Under the pieces are notes generated by a model. It made no database searches and was not told where the DNA came from. It saw only the letters and a list, made by a program, of their open reading frames with translations. The translations under genes and the position numbers were made by a program. Positions 49,883-63,131 of a stretch of 64,000 nt of DNA are shown here, in pieces; the first letter of the stretch is position 1, and the number at the start of each line of letters is the position of its first letter. The DNA lies in assembly GCA_037013685.1 (NCBI GenBank), contig CM072894.1, positions 29,945,529 through 30,009,528 on the forward strand, given 5' to 3'. This DNA is from Acridotheres tristis. Lineage: Eukaryota > Chordata > Aves > Passeriformes > Sturnidae.

Positions 49883-50430
49883 TCACTCTTTTGGGCTTTT
49901 TCACCAGGCTTAATTCTATTTACATCCAATTTCTACCAGCTGACATGAGGGTTGGAAGATAAATGGGTAACACTTATGGGGTTGGTTACCTGATAACAGT
50001 TCTAGAGCAGCTCAGTCAGAGACCAGAAACAATGACACTGAAGAGCAAAGGGACTGTTAAAGTCAGCAAGCCTGACCTCTTGCACATCATATTAGAAAAC
50101 TAAACTATCAAAAGGCCAGAAATTCTTCTAAAAGGCAGCTACAAAAAGACATAAATGTGCCAAACAGAGTATAAGTTAAAACCACGTGTTTAACAGCAAT
50201 AAAAGGTGCACATGAGTCTATAGCCCAGTACCTCATTAATACTACAAAGGTATTTGTAGATTCATTTTTTTCTTTAGAGAAGGTTATCTGAACATGATCA
50301 TTAAACATGACACAAGAACTGATAAATAGAAATTTTAACAGGGTTTTCTAGATACAGTAGTAAAGGAAGAATCTAAGTTTCTAACTTCTCCCTAAAGTTC
50401 ATAGCTAGAAGGAAATTAATTGCAATCAAA

Positions 50431-50535
50431 TGAAAAAAAAAAAACAACAAAAAAACCCCAATAAACCAAAACCACACAAAAAGCCACACACAAACCCCAA
50501 CCAATATCAACAACCAAACCAAGCAACTAAAGCCA
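50431..50535. repeat. A/C-only tract (G/U-rich in the DPP10 pre-mRNA)
   Basis: About 105 bp consist almost entirely of A and C on the plus strand, with only a handful of T and G. The tract begins as poly-A and grades into aaacccc, cacaca and aaccaa units. It is degenerate and not a simple fixed-unit repeat. Confidence 0.85.
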
Positions 50536-52332
50536 AAATCCAGTTTTCTGCTATTCCACATTCAAGCAAAGAATCAGCAGCTGTCATCAATCATATTATA
50601 CAGCCAGGAGATAGAAGAAGAAGAGGAGCAGATGCCCTTACAGAGAAGGACGCTCAGTGCACAAAATGAATTTCCAAAATGTTTTCCACCTTGGCGGGAA
50701 TCATCTTCAACAAGAAGCAATAGAAAAACTCTCTTAACTGATATGAAGATAGAAAAGATGTGGGGACTATGCTGCAGAAGATAATTGCCATTGCTTGGGG
50801 CAGAACCAGAATGAATATTTATTATCTAGATTTTTAAAAAAGTTAAATATGGTATTTACTTGCTTATACAGACAACAAGCCAAAATTCTTGCAGGTTGTT
50901 CATCAGGTAATTCCTTAAATTAATCTTTCCTCCTCAGAAGAAATTACTAACACTGAGAAAGACTATTCTCGTTAAGGAAGACATAAGAGATTATTTCAGC
51001 TCACCAACTGGTGATTCCTGTAACACTGACAGACATACAAACCCAAAATATTCCCATAAAATGGAACAGTTATATTTCACATTCAGTCAACATTAAAGAG
51101 TTACTGCTATTCGTGAAGGACCTGTGCAAGTAATGTTTGAGTGTTAGAGGAAATTCACAGCAAATAAAAGGCACTGAAGTAAAAAGTCAGTTCACTGGAT
51201 TTCAAAAGCAAATTCATACTTACAGACAAACATTTCCCAGTCGCTTCAAATCTCCAGCAGACAAAATGAGCTGACAAACCTGCCTTCCTCATCCTGCTAT
51301 TTTTCAATAGATGGAGGAGATATCTGAGTGGCTGCCCTAGACATTCGTCAGGAGTGACTCTGGGATGGAGACGGAGGTGTCGGAGCCTGAATTCCAAATC
51401 AGGGACTTTGTCATGAGCCCAGTGCACGGCGTGGCTGCACAAGGACAGCAGCTCTACGTGGAGCATGAATAAACAGGGGGGAGCAGAGCTTTCCCTGAAA
51501 TCATGGAGCACTCACTCTGACAGAATTAGAGTGGCAAACGGCAGGAAGGGAGGTATTGGTGACTTCTGTGCCACTCTGGCTACAAAATGGAAGTGTGGAT
51601 TTCTTGCAGAAGCAACAGCACATCAGTGGTGTGACTTTCACCACTGGCTTTTTGTAATATTGCAAGAACTTTAACCTCATTATATTCTAGGTGCAGCACT
51701 TTATATGGTGCTACATGTAATATCTCCACTGTAATTTTGCCTTTTAAAGCTACATACTAATCAATTTAATATGGTGTGTGGTACCACCACGCAGATTTCC
51801 CATTAAAAAAGGTCATTTGTAGGGTTTTAATAAGTCGTTATCACTCGGTATCCAGTTTATAACTCTGAATAGTATTTCTTAGCACAGATTACCCCAGTAT
51901 TGTTGTGAGGTAGTAGCACAGGCTATAATTATTTAAATTAAAGACTTGGGGTTTTGAAATTAAACTGGCTTTGAAACAAACAACTTAACATCAACAACAC
52001 CTGCAGGGAACACTGACAGTCCAACAGAGAAAATGAGTGCTTGCAGCTTAAAATTCAGAATTCTGAGATGTCTGAATCCTTCCAGTGATACAGAGAATTG
52101 ACTTCTACTCTCTACAGATTGTATTCTGATATTGCCTATCACATGCTAGCCTGTGATATTTCTTTTAATGGGAAAAAGTACATTTTATAGCATATATAGC
52201 AGATATAACATTAGCACTTCTTCCACAAATTTGAAATACAGTGATCTTACACTGAACATAACAGAAGCAGAACCACTATAAAACACATTAAACTCATGTT
52301 TCAATTTTAATGATGCCCTATTTTTAATGTGG

Positions 52333-52346
52333 TTTTTTTTTTTTTT
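52333..52346 (+). repeat. Poly-T tract followed by AACAG
   Basis: Fourteen T residues run directly into aacag. On the plus strand this looks like a splice acceptor, but the gene is transcribed from the other strand. Confidence 0.85.
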
Positions 52347-54552
52347 AACAGAGAGAGGAGACAGCTGACTTCTCCCCAGACATGTTGTGATGACTGAGGA
52401 TTCCTCCATCTTCAATTTCTATCAATATTAACTGATATTGCAGAAAGGTTGCAGAGAGAAGTCTGAAAAAGCTGGGCATAATAAGAGGTATATAATAAAT
52501 TTCACAGATCTACAGTTAGAAGTTTTCATTAATTCCTCCAAAGGATAACTTTTTTAGTTCTAAAAGACAAATTACCTCAGCAGCAGAAGCTAGAGGCTCC
52601 TTGGAACTGGGTGAACCACACTAAGAGTAAGATCATTAGGAGAGCTAAGTATTTTGGAGAAAGTGAAGAGGAAAATAAAATCACTTAGATCAGCTTTTGA
52701 AAACAGAGCTCAAGCTGTGTGTTTCAGCTGGAAATGTTTGACCACTATGCCTTTTGACAAAACAGATGGTACTGTCACCCAAGCAAGCACAAAATCAGGT
52801 TCAAATAACCTCACTGGCAATTGCAATGGCTTTAAGCCAAGTTGTAGAAGTAAGATCTGACTGACCTTACAGAAAACTTGTCCCTGTCTTAACCTTTGCG
52901 TGGTTTGGTCCTGACTTTTCAGACTGATTGAACCGAAAAGACTGAAAAGAGGTTTGTCACATCTCTAAAACAATGTCAGAAACACTACAAGATAGAAAAG
53001 AACTTTGTTTTCCTTCCTGTTCTATGAATTTCTACTAAAACACTTTGTGATTCAGACCTTTATATTTGTTCAAAATAACTTAAAGCCTCATTTATCTCAA
53101 ACAAAATTTCCCCTTTTGACAAAAAGCCTTAAACATCTCAGTATTTGAGCTGACCCACAGTCAGAATTTTTACATAAATGCACATACTTCCTTCTGTCTT
53201 TCTTCAGTTCAGCTGCTATAGCAAAACAGTCAGTCAGTTTTTTAGCTGAAAATGAGCAAGCTTCGTACTGATATCAGAAAGGACAAAACACAATCACTTC
53301 AGCACCCACAGCAGCCAAACCTTGCTTTACCTACATGCAACTCTTGAAAAAGAACTGAGAACTGCTATTATGTCTGGGATCAATCATGACTGTGAAAGGA
53401 AAGCCTTCCAGACAGTCACACAGTGCTGGAGCAATCCTACTTCTCCCTCTAATTGTCTCAATTTTACTGAAGATGAAGAAGTAACTCACAGAGATGGTAA
53501 CTCCATGCATACAGTGAATGCAGAAATACAATTTATATTCTTCTTTGGAGAAACTCTAAAACAAATCCTATGATGAAATCTAAAATTAACTTTAGGATAA
53601 AATCAGTATTTCCACAGGCATCGTAAGTACACATAGTATCGTATATACATTTGATACTAACAAACTTCTTTTAGAGGGAGTTATATAGGTGAATATATTC
53701 CCTTTCTAATTTGGGTGATTAAAAGCCTCTTTCTTCAGTGATATGCATCCCTGCAAGCCCCCAGCTGGGCAGGCAGCAGAGAACTAAAAGTCACTCTTTT
53801 CTCACTACTCTTGCACATTCACAGGGCAGTAGAAACAATTAAAATTACCACTAGAAATTAATTATTGTTTAGATTTTTTTCCATTCTCTCCCTGGAGATG
53901 CAAAGGTCTGCAGGTCACTTGTACTCTCCTCTTCCTTTATAGATAAATCAAATTGATTGATTTGTTTTGCTATGGGGTAGAAGAATCTTGGCCACAAAGT
54001 AGAGAAAGCTTACCCAGTAGAAGAATCCATTTTATTCATTAGTCAAATTATTTTCTTTACAAATGTATCATTTCCAGCAGCAAGAAGTCAGATTTAAGAC
54101 AAAAATTTCCTGACCTGTGCTAAGAACAGGTAAATCATCGGACTAGTACCACCAGATCTTGGTTGTTGTATGCTTTTCATTAAATGTGTATTTGAAAAGA
54201 GCAGTATTCCTGAGAAAGCTCTCTTACCACCAGAGATTTTATAAGAAATGTAAAGAAACATTGTATAATTACACCTGCTGGGCTGTATCTTTTTCATAGT
54301 ATGAGCTGTTCTGGAATTAGACTGCCTGTTCAAGTGTTTTTTCACTGTGCTTCTTTGTCATGTTCACCCCATGTCCCCCAGCAAGACTCGGGGTGTCATT
54401 GTGATCTACAGCTCCTCTGCCCCTCGTGGAAAATAGCATTCCCAACTCTTCTTTGATCAGGGGAAGAAGAGGACCTCTTCTCTGAATTGAGAGGTCTTGA
54501 TATTTCTAGCATTTATCTTCTTTTCCTTAAATCCAGCTAAGATTCCTTCCTC

Positions 54553-54562
54553 CCCCCCCCCA
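54553..54562 (+). repeat. Poly-C tract
   Basis: About ten C residues, which read as a G run in the DPP10 pre-mRNA. Confidence 0.85.
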
Positions 54563-56159
54563 CCTCGTTTTTCTTCATTTCCTTTAGAAGAGGATTTATG
54601 AGAAAAGCCCCACTGCTCACTATGACACCACATCAAGCACCAAGTGTTTGCACTGGGGTTCCAAAGCAACTCATGGGTTCGGTTTTTTTCCTTTAATTCC
54701 CACAGCAATGTTACCATCAGACTTGGAAACTATTAAAGATTTAAAAGTTCCAAGAATAGTATTAGAAGCCCACATTTGAATATTAACAAATCAGAATTAG
54801 CTGGTGCATCTCCAGGTATTAAGAGTGTAAATATCCACATGTAGGAAAACAAATTTCTGGTTATTTTAAGCAGTATTTTTAATACAATCTCCAGAAGAAT
54901 AAATAAACATTAGACCATTTTGGGTTGCCTATCCCATCCACGGGTTCAGTTTGGGGTGCCTCAGCTCCCAGTGTCTGCAAACATGGGACAAAGAATCTGA
55001 TCAAGCAGAAACTGTAACACACCTCCTCTTCCTTTCCCACACCACCTTGTCCCTTTCCATACCTCCTGATGTGTGAAAAAATAAACATAAAAATGTAATT
55101 TTACTGATCTGTGCTTCCTCACAAAGCATTGAAAAACCCCCTACCTATTAGAAGTAGAATGAAACCCACAGAAACATCCTGAAAGTTATAAAATACAATT
55201 CAGTGATCTGCGAAGACAAAAAGAAGTCTGTTAAATAAAGCTCCATGAATGATTCACAAGACTCAGAACTCTCTCTGTTTCCAGCAGTGATCTCAAGCCA
55301 GTTTAATATTTCTAGGTAAATAATTCATGTTACTTTTGTTTCTAGCAATAACACATTCTCAAAAATGCTGGCTGCACAGTAGGCTCTGCTCTTTCCTTGG
55401 ATTTTCAGGCTGTGCTGTAGGAAAGTACATCACTTAATTCCACTTCCAGGAGTGATCATCACCTGTTCTGGAGTATGAATAAAAAGAAGAATGAATAATG
55501 ACCAAGGTTTCAGGCATAACTTCAGCTGTGATATATTAAAATGGCCATGAACACAGAAAAGTAAAGTTGGTATCTGTCCATTAGATACAGGATCATCACA
55601 AATCATCGATGGAGTATTTCTGAGAGCAGGCAGACAGTGAGAACTGAATGCTCAGTATTTCCAAGGACAGCCTCATGATAATGTGGAAAGGCACAGAAAG
55701 ATTTGAAAGGACATTTGAGTTAAGAATGGTCTCCTAAAACAGACTTAGCTCTTGCACTTTGCAAGGATAAATTTTACAAACACTAATGCTCTTTGTCTCA
55801 AAAATTGTCCTTATATATGCCACTTTCTGACTTGCTAGGGGAAGGCAATTATGTTACAATTATTATTTAGCAGGTTTTTGCTATCATACTGAAAAAATCT
55901 TCCTATATACAATAACATAATGCTGTTGTATCCTCCAGCACACTACAGCTGTCACAGAGCTGTAAATGTTACAAGGTCCCCCTACTAAAACAGCCAATTT
56001 TGGGACATTAAAAAGGTAACATCGCTTTACACGTGGATTCTCAAGATCAATTACCCCACGCAGCTCCAGCTACCAGAACCAGCAGAGAAGAATACCTTTC
56101 CTGAGCTATCTGCAGAATTATCTTTACCTTCCAAAAACCGGTGGGAGACTTGAAATCTC

Positions 56160-56260
56160 AGGGTCTCACAATGTGGGCCACGGTGGCCACCAGCGACGAT
56201 CCCAAGCACCGCGGTGATTTACACCAGAGCTGCAGCAAGGGTGAGGAACCGTGGTGCTTC
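56160..56260. other. CpG-containing GC-rich patch
   Basis: This short segment of intron is GC-rich and carries several CpG dinucleotides (cacgg, agcgacg, accgcgg) within about 45 bp, in sequence where CpG is otherwise scarce. It contains TGGCCACCAG (56184-56193), which equals the first half of a CTCF-type site. The second half does not match. Function is unknown. Confidence 0.4.
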
Positions 56261-56846
56261 TTGCTATTTGTCTCCAGAGCAGCACAGCAGTGGCCCACAA
56301 TGACTGCTCTTGTTATGTTTCTCCCTACCAGCTTTATGCCACAAAACTAAGATGCAAAGCCATTATGATCCCCCCATGATAATGCCTGCTGAACTACAGA
56401 GCGCTCGCATAAAGCTGCTATTATGTCACTCAAACGTGCATGAAATCACAAAATGGGAGGGAATGCAACTATTCTGAACACAGCTGAAATCCTGTTCACC
56501 CTGATCAATAGGAAGAAGTGGGCTAAGATCAATTACACCAAGCAATAATATTAGTATTGCTGTGATCAAGTGCACACATACAAATAGGGGAGCTTGAGGT
56601 GGGCTCAAGGAGGGATAAGTTTTATTGTTTGATATACAGTTGAAGCAGAAACAAAGAAAAATGTAATTTTCAATAATATTTAATACATATGTGCAGATGG
56701 GAATACCTCCTACGCATTAGCTGTTTATTCATATTGGTGATCTGCTTAAAGAACAGTCTATTAATCACATATTTTACTGCCATCAGCTTTGATTGCAAAA
56801 CTGTCATGAATAATAAATAATTTCCTGTATCATCTCCAGAGGCTCA

Positions 56847-56861
56847 AAAAAAAAAAAAAAT
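56847..56861 (+). repeat. Poly-A tract
   Basis: About 14 consecutive A residues. Confidence 0.85.
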
Positions 56862-59800
56862 GCAGCAAATTCCTTTCATCCCCATATGTATCTCTCCCAC
56901 AAATTTATGCCTCTTTCAATTTCAGCTGCCCCTCAAATGATGTATTCCAAACTTGAAAAGGGGGAAGGCATGAGTTATCAGGGCACACTTCACTCCTAAA
57001 TATCAATCACAGTCCCTCACTAGCAGTGAAATCCACTTAATCATCACTAGTGGTGATACACTTCGATTCTGACAGAAGCCATTGAGACAGACTTTTAACA
57101 GCAACTAACTGAAGAACAAAACAGAGTTTTCAGCAATTCCAACTGGTTTCAATGCCACAGTAATTTCACCTAATCAACATGGACTGATTCAAGTTGGAGG
57201 TCTGGACAGTTATTGATTTGAGTCTGGATTTTTTAAAAAGGAAGAGACAACATCTTTGCCTCCAAACATTTCTGCAACTGTCATGTTCGAAGCTCTAGAT
57301 TTTGCAATATTTAAAAGTTTATGATAATCTAAGATGATATCTGATGTTATTAGTTCTGCTGGCATTTAAGAACTTTTCCTATCACAGTTTAAAAAAAAAA
57401 ATCCCTCTCTCTGCCAACTTAAAAGTACAAAGATAAAAATAACACAATTACATCAGTAATATAATTCATTATAATGCTATTATTAACTTAATTTACACCG
57501 TGCAGATTTACATTAGCTCTGAATGTGCCGTTTATTTATAGGGGTTTTATTTTTAAAGATACAAACAGCAACCATGCCAGCTCAAATCTTGCGGTTTAAG
57601 TGGGTTTAATCTACCAATTAAACCTCCAAGATGTACTTTAAAAAAAGAACCTGGTGAAAAATTTCCAGTACTCCTTTGAAAATGCAGGTAATGTATTTGT
57701 ATTTATGTTCTGGGTGCTGGCAGAAATGCTATGCAGAATTTATAAGCATGTTTTAAATATATTTTAAGCAGAACTTTTGTTGTCTGCCTTATTCCTGCAA
57801 AAATGAATTTCAGTCTTTAGAGAAAAATATTTTCTAAGCACTGGTGCTAATTGCTCATGTTTATGCCTCAGCTTAGACATACCTTTAGTTGCTTCTTGTC
57901 TTTGTCACTTGTTCTGTCCTTCCAAGAGGCAAATTTATATAATCCTGTCATTTCAGTATGCAAAACACAGACAAAAGAGGAGTTTGCAACTGGGAAGTTT
58001 CCAAAAATCAGATTTCAGCCCAGTCTCTATACATTGCAGACTGATATTAGAAAAGAATTCCAAGTTTAAGTAACTAATTATACCAAATGTAGAAATTCTC
58101 AATCTGTTAAGATTTCTGTGATCATCTTTAAATTACAGCACTAAGATTAGTCTGAAGGAAGATCTTCACATGCCAGGACCTCAGCAGAGTGTACTGCACC
58201 TGGAAGTGTCTGGGGGTTGTTTTCTTTCTAGTTTTTTCAGAAAATTGCCGATTCAACAGAGTATGGCTGACCCCTGCTGAGTTTCCAGTTCCCAGCAGTG
58301 CTCCAGGTCTGTGGTTAACTAAACCAGGCTCCCACGAGGAGCAACAACAATATCTGTAAATATGCAGGATGAAAAGGTGCTTTCCCCAAGCAGAATTAGG
58401 AGCAACACCATGATATTTCAGCCCAGCAGCCAAAAGAGTTCCAGTGTGTCCCTTGGCATGTGATCACACTTTTTCTGTGGTTTGACTCTGCCCACAGACA
58501 CCTTTAGACTGGCTACTGATTATCACTGCAATACTCTAGCACACAAATATACAGAATGAGCCTAAACAGAAACATTCTGCATGGCTGTTATGATTTTAGG
58601 AAAAAAGAGAAAAGACAAAGACATTCTGGGAGCATGAAAGATAGAAACATATGAAAGTGAGGTTTTAGATTTTTTTCCCCCTAGATGTCAAACTGCACTT
58701 TCAACTCCCTGAGAAGATGTAATAGGATAAAAGCAAGTCTGACAGCTATTCAACAACCCAGATTTTTCAGTAACAAAAAACAAATAGCAGTTTTTCTGTG
58801 CACACTGTGAAGAGTAGCCAAGTCTTAGAGGAACAAAAACAATTCAATTGTTCCTTGTCTTAGGAAAAAAGTTCATAGATACAAGAAACCTGAAGAAAGG
58901 CAAGGCATAAGTGTTCTCCTCCTCATTCTCCTTCATTCATTCAGGCTGTCTTCAGAGGAGACATTCATTGCATGAGCCTTGCCCCAGTGTGGGCACAGTA
59001 AACACGTGAACTGAAGATGGATTCTGACAACCAAAAAATGCATTTTGATACTTTAACATCCTGATTAACCCATGATTTCTTTAGTGAATTTGAAGATATA
59101 ATCAGCATGTGAGTTATAACAATAACAACATAACGCACAAGTGCTTGCTATTGGTTTGGGGTTTTTTTGTGCTATTTTTTAAAGAACACAAAGTCTGTGG
59201 CAGGTCACTTGGCTAGACCATGCTCCTGCACTCTGGCCTTTCACCACACTGAGCTATTGGCAACATTTCCTAAATGAAACTTCCACTTGCAGTAACTTGT
59301 ACAGAAGTCATCTATCACCTTAATGTGCTCTGCACTTAGTAGGTAGAGAGATGCCAATCATCCTGAGACATTTTCTTTTCTCCTTCTCTGGAAGAAAAGT
59401 GTTCAGAATTATTTAGTTGTCAAAATGCGACACAATAATGCAATAAATAAGGCTTCACTTGGTGCTGGATATGGATGAATTTTCAGAAAAGTATAATCAA
59501 CTTCTTTTGGGTCAGTGGAATGAAGAACTCAGCCTTCAGTCTTCCAAATAAATGTGTTCATTTCCTTAGGACCTGAAGCAAAAACTGTGATCCTGAAAGC
59601 CCCCAATTACTTCCTAAACACAGGGAATCGTAAATGGCAAATGAATTTACTTTTTAATGTCACCTTTGTCCAGCTGCTATTGCTTCTGTACATTCATTAC
59701 ATGAGCAGAGATGAACAGTATATCTACCTGCATTCAAGCCCCATTCCAGATCAATACATTATCTGTCCCACAGCTCAAGTCCTCTGTGTTTCTCAATCCA

Positions 59801-62800
59801 GGCATTTGAAAACAGACAGAAAATGGACAAGAATCCTGCCAAACCAAGTAGAAGATGCTTTTGTTCACTGTCAGTTTGGCAGAAAATCTTTTAATCTAGT
59901 AACTGAATAATATTGAGTCAGGATACAGAAAAAAAACCTTTCTTAAAATCCATCTTCTCCTTAAAAATTTTATATTCTACCCCCTATCTGCCCTCAAAAA
60001 TGCTTCTAAAGCTGGGGACCTCTCAGTTGGAAGCAATATTCCTGTTTTGAACCTGCCAATTCCACATTCCGAGCTTGAAGTCATCTCTCTGCTTCTTTCT
60101 ACTCCTGCTCAACATCTGCAGGAGTTGTGGGCTGGTATCACTTCCCTGAGCTGGTTTTTTGTCCAGAACATCACACTAGAAACTCACATGTCCTTGCTCA
60201 TCATTTCAGGTGGACCTTTCTCAGAGTCACTAGTTTTTAAAATACAACATAGCAGAATGACTGCAGCATAATCATTTCTTCCCAATGACTACAGGTATTA
60301 CTTTTAAAAGAAATACAAAATACTTTTGGAGTGCATATATTGTTTCTCTATATGACATAGATACACAGATTATTTTCACTCTCATGAGGATTTTAGCACC
60401 ATTTACAGGAAATTTTAGCAGCAGAGATTCTTTGAGCTCACTACTGAACAAACTGGGTAGAGTGGGACCCACAGCTCATTCAAACTCATTCTCATGACAT
60501 TTTGACTTCCTACTGACAGGTACATTTTAAGGTCTGTCAGTCAGCTGATTCTTAATCCATTAAAATGCATTCTACCGCTATTTAGTTTGATGTGAGAGGT
60601 GAAAGACTTTGCTCAATTCTAAATGACATTTTAGAATTTTAAATATTTAGAATAGTAAATATTTTACTGAAAAGTAGTCACGGGCTCAAGTGTTCCATTT
60701 ACATCTACCTTTCCTACAACAGAACAGATAAGCATCCACAGACTAGGTGTAATTTAAGTGTTTAAAAGCATGTCTTAGAGACAACAAGCCTTTAAAACTA
60801 ATCAAAGCCTGTGCTTTAGTCTCTCAGCATTAAAATCTTAGAACTAAAGCCAAAATCCTCCATCTCAAGTACAGGTTACAGATAATGGGTAAAACAAAAC
60901 CAGAGAGGATGGTTGGAAAAGCTCTTTGAAACAAAAAAATGACAGTGTGTGGCTGAATGGCTGCTCAGAATTAGAAATCCTTGACACAGAGAAGGAGAAG
61001 AATCTGCTAGAGGCTTCAGTAGAATGTGAAATTCTGACCCCTCCAAACCTCAACCTACAGACCAGGCAGCCTCATTTCCTCCTGAGCTCTAAGGAGCTCA
61101 GCTACCTCATCCAGGATTTTATGTGGGGACTGGGAAGGCAATGCTTGGAGTTTCTGTACACTGAATACCAAATTAACCATAAAATATGCCTCCAAATACA
61201 TAAAAGAAAATTGGCCTCCACGATCGCAATTAAATATACATTATAGGCAACCTTCTGACTGTATCAAGATTCCAGTTCTTTCAACAAACAAACACTCACT
61301 TCACCACAGGCAATTGCAATTGCATTTCTGTGGGAAATTCCACAAGACACTCCTGACAGAAAGAGCTGATTTCATTCCTGAGAATTCATAACTAATTTAA
61401 ATTTCAATGAAGCAAGTGCACACCTGTCTGCACATTTTGTTCCTCCAAATCTATCAAATCTTCAGTACCAAGCCAGTGAATCTTTCAAAGCAAAAAAACC
61501 CAAGTAACAAAACAAAACAAAGTTTCCCAAAAACCAAAGCCACCAATCCATTAAGTATTTTAGGAGTTTGGGATTTAGCACCTGCCATTGAATTCTGTAT
61601 TAGAAGCTGGTTGATATGCTCTATGCTCGAATAGATTTATTGGCAAAACAAATATACTACAATAAAATTTGAAAAAGCCAATATCATATAACAAATATTT
61701 TTACAATTCCCTCAGCCTCATATTCACTGTGTTCCAAACTGACATGGCACTGACCAACATGCATCCATGAAAGAAAAAGAGACTGCATTTCAGTCTTTAA
61801 TGTAATTTTCACCAAACAAGGATCAAAATACTGGTTTTTTTCAAGATAAATGGATCCACTTTGGCTGGTAACAGTCTTTCATCAAATAAATGTAATCTGA
61901 GATTATGCAGCTTTTTGAGGCAACAAAGCAGAGGAATTTATTTGCTGTATTGTTTTTAATCCCACGTATTTGCAAATATTAGATGACAATGATAAACACA
62001 GAGCAATCAGCTATTTCTAATAATTCCCTGGACAATATTTGCAATGCATGTCTTCCTCCAGAATATACATGGACAGATGTATTACAGTGACTCACAGTAA
62101 AGTTTTACTTTAAATGTAGATTTTAAATTTTGGGTCAGTGCAGAACTCTTGAAGTGATGTAAGCTGAGTCAAGTGCACTATTAATGAAAGAGCTGGTGAG
62201 TCACAGAAACCATGTTTGTGTGCCAAGAAAACATCAAATGGACCATCACCATGTGACCCAGGTTTTCACAATTTCTACAAAGGCACGGAATGAATAAAAA
62301 TCTCCTCGGGATCACCAAACAGAAAGGACAGCCAAGAGGAATGAGAGGTCTTTGAGTTAAATCCCAAGAACCCAGGAGCTGCCAAAAAGATATACAAAAC
62401 CCCTCATCCTTTTAGAAATTTCTATTTCTCATTTCGTTTGCTTGCTTTTTACACGACCTGCACTTAATCCTAATGAGAGCCCTGATCCAAAGCAAACAGT
62501 ACTACACTAAAGGAATTCCATGTAAACCTCTGGGAAATTTGCTCCTCAAGAATCCCAAGAATCTCAAATTTATTTTGGTTGTAAGAATCCCTCTTTGTGC
62601 AGTAATACCATTGAATTCAATTCACTGAATTAAAGTCTTTGCAATGACCATTCATGTAATGGTTACTCAAAATTAAGGCGCGATCATCTGCACACTGTAA
62701 CACAAAATCATTTCAGAAAATTCAGTCTAAAATATTACAATTTCGCTGGTGTAAGAGCTTTCAAGGTAAGTATGAACATGTGATGAAAACATGTTTGTCT

Positions 62801-63089
62801 AAATGGAAAAAAGAAAAAAGGAAATCTCTCTTACTAGCTAATTACTGCTCTGCAGAGAGCAAAGAAAAGCTGTATGTATATTAAGAAGAGCTGTAGCCCA
62901 GCAGAAGTTTTCTGTAGGCAGGAAAAGTGCTGGAGATGTGAGAAAACCCCCACAGATCCACATAACTGAGAAGCCCAAGACTGTCCCTGTCAGTATCCCT
63001 GAGTGAGGCTGATTTAGCTGACACTGCCCTACCTCCCCCAGGAATATCTGACTAGTGATCTTCATTGTGGAAATATCTGGAGACTCCTG

Positions 63090-63131
63090 CTATAACAAAA
63101 TGGTCTTTTCCAACTCACTTGTATTATGATC
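63090..63131 (+). mobile_element. Possible degenerate CR1 3' tail
   Basis: The segment aaaatggtcttttccaactc followed a few bases later by attatgatct resembles the extreme 3' end of CR1 (a ggtcttttccaac block, then an ATTCTATGAT-like repeat). The match is short and could be coincidental. Confidence 0.35.

Noticed and set aside
52333..52352. Poly-T followed by AACAG, resembling a splice acceptor on the plus strand
   Set aside because: No open frame with family similarity follows, and the only supported gene is transcribed from the minus strand.
59554..59910. 118-codon plus-strand open frame
   Set aside because: No family resemblance, and it lies antisense within the DPP10 intron. The matching 118-codon minus-strand frame at 51155..51511 was rejected on the same grounds.
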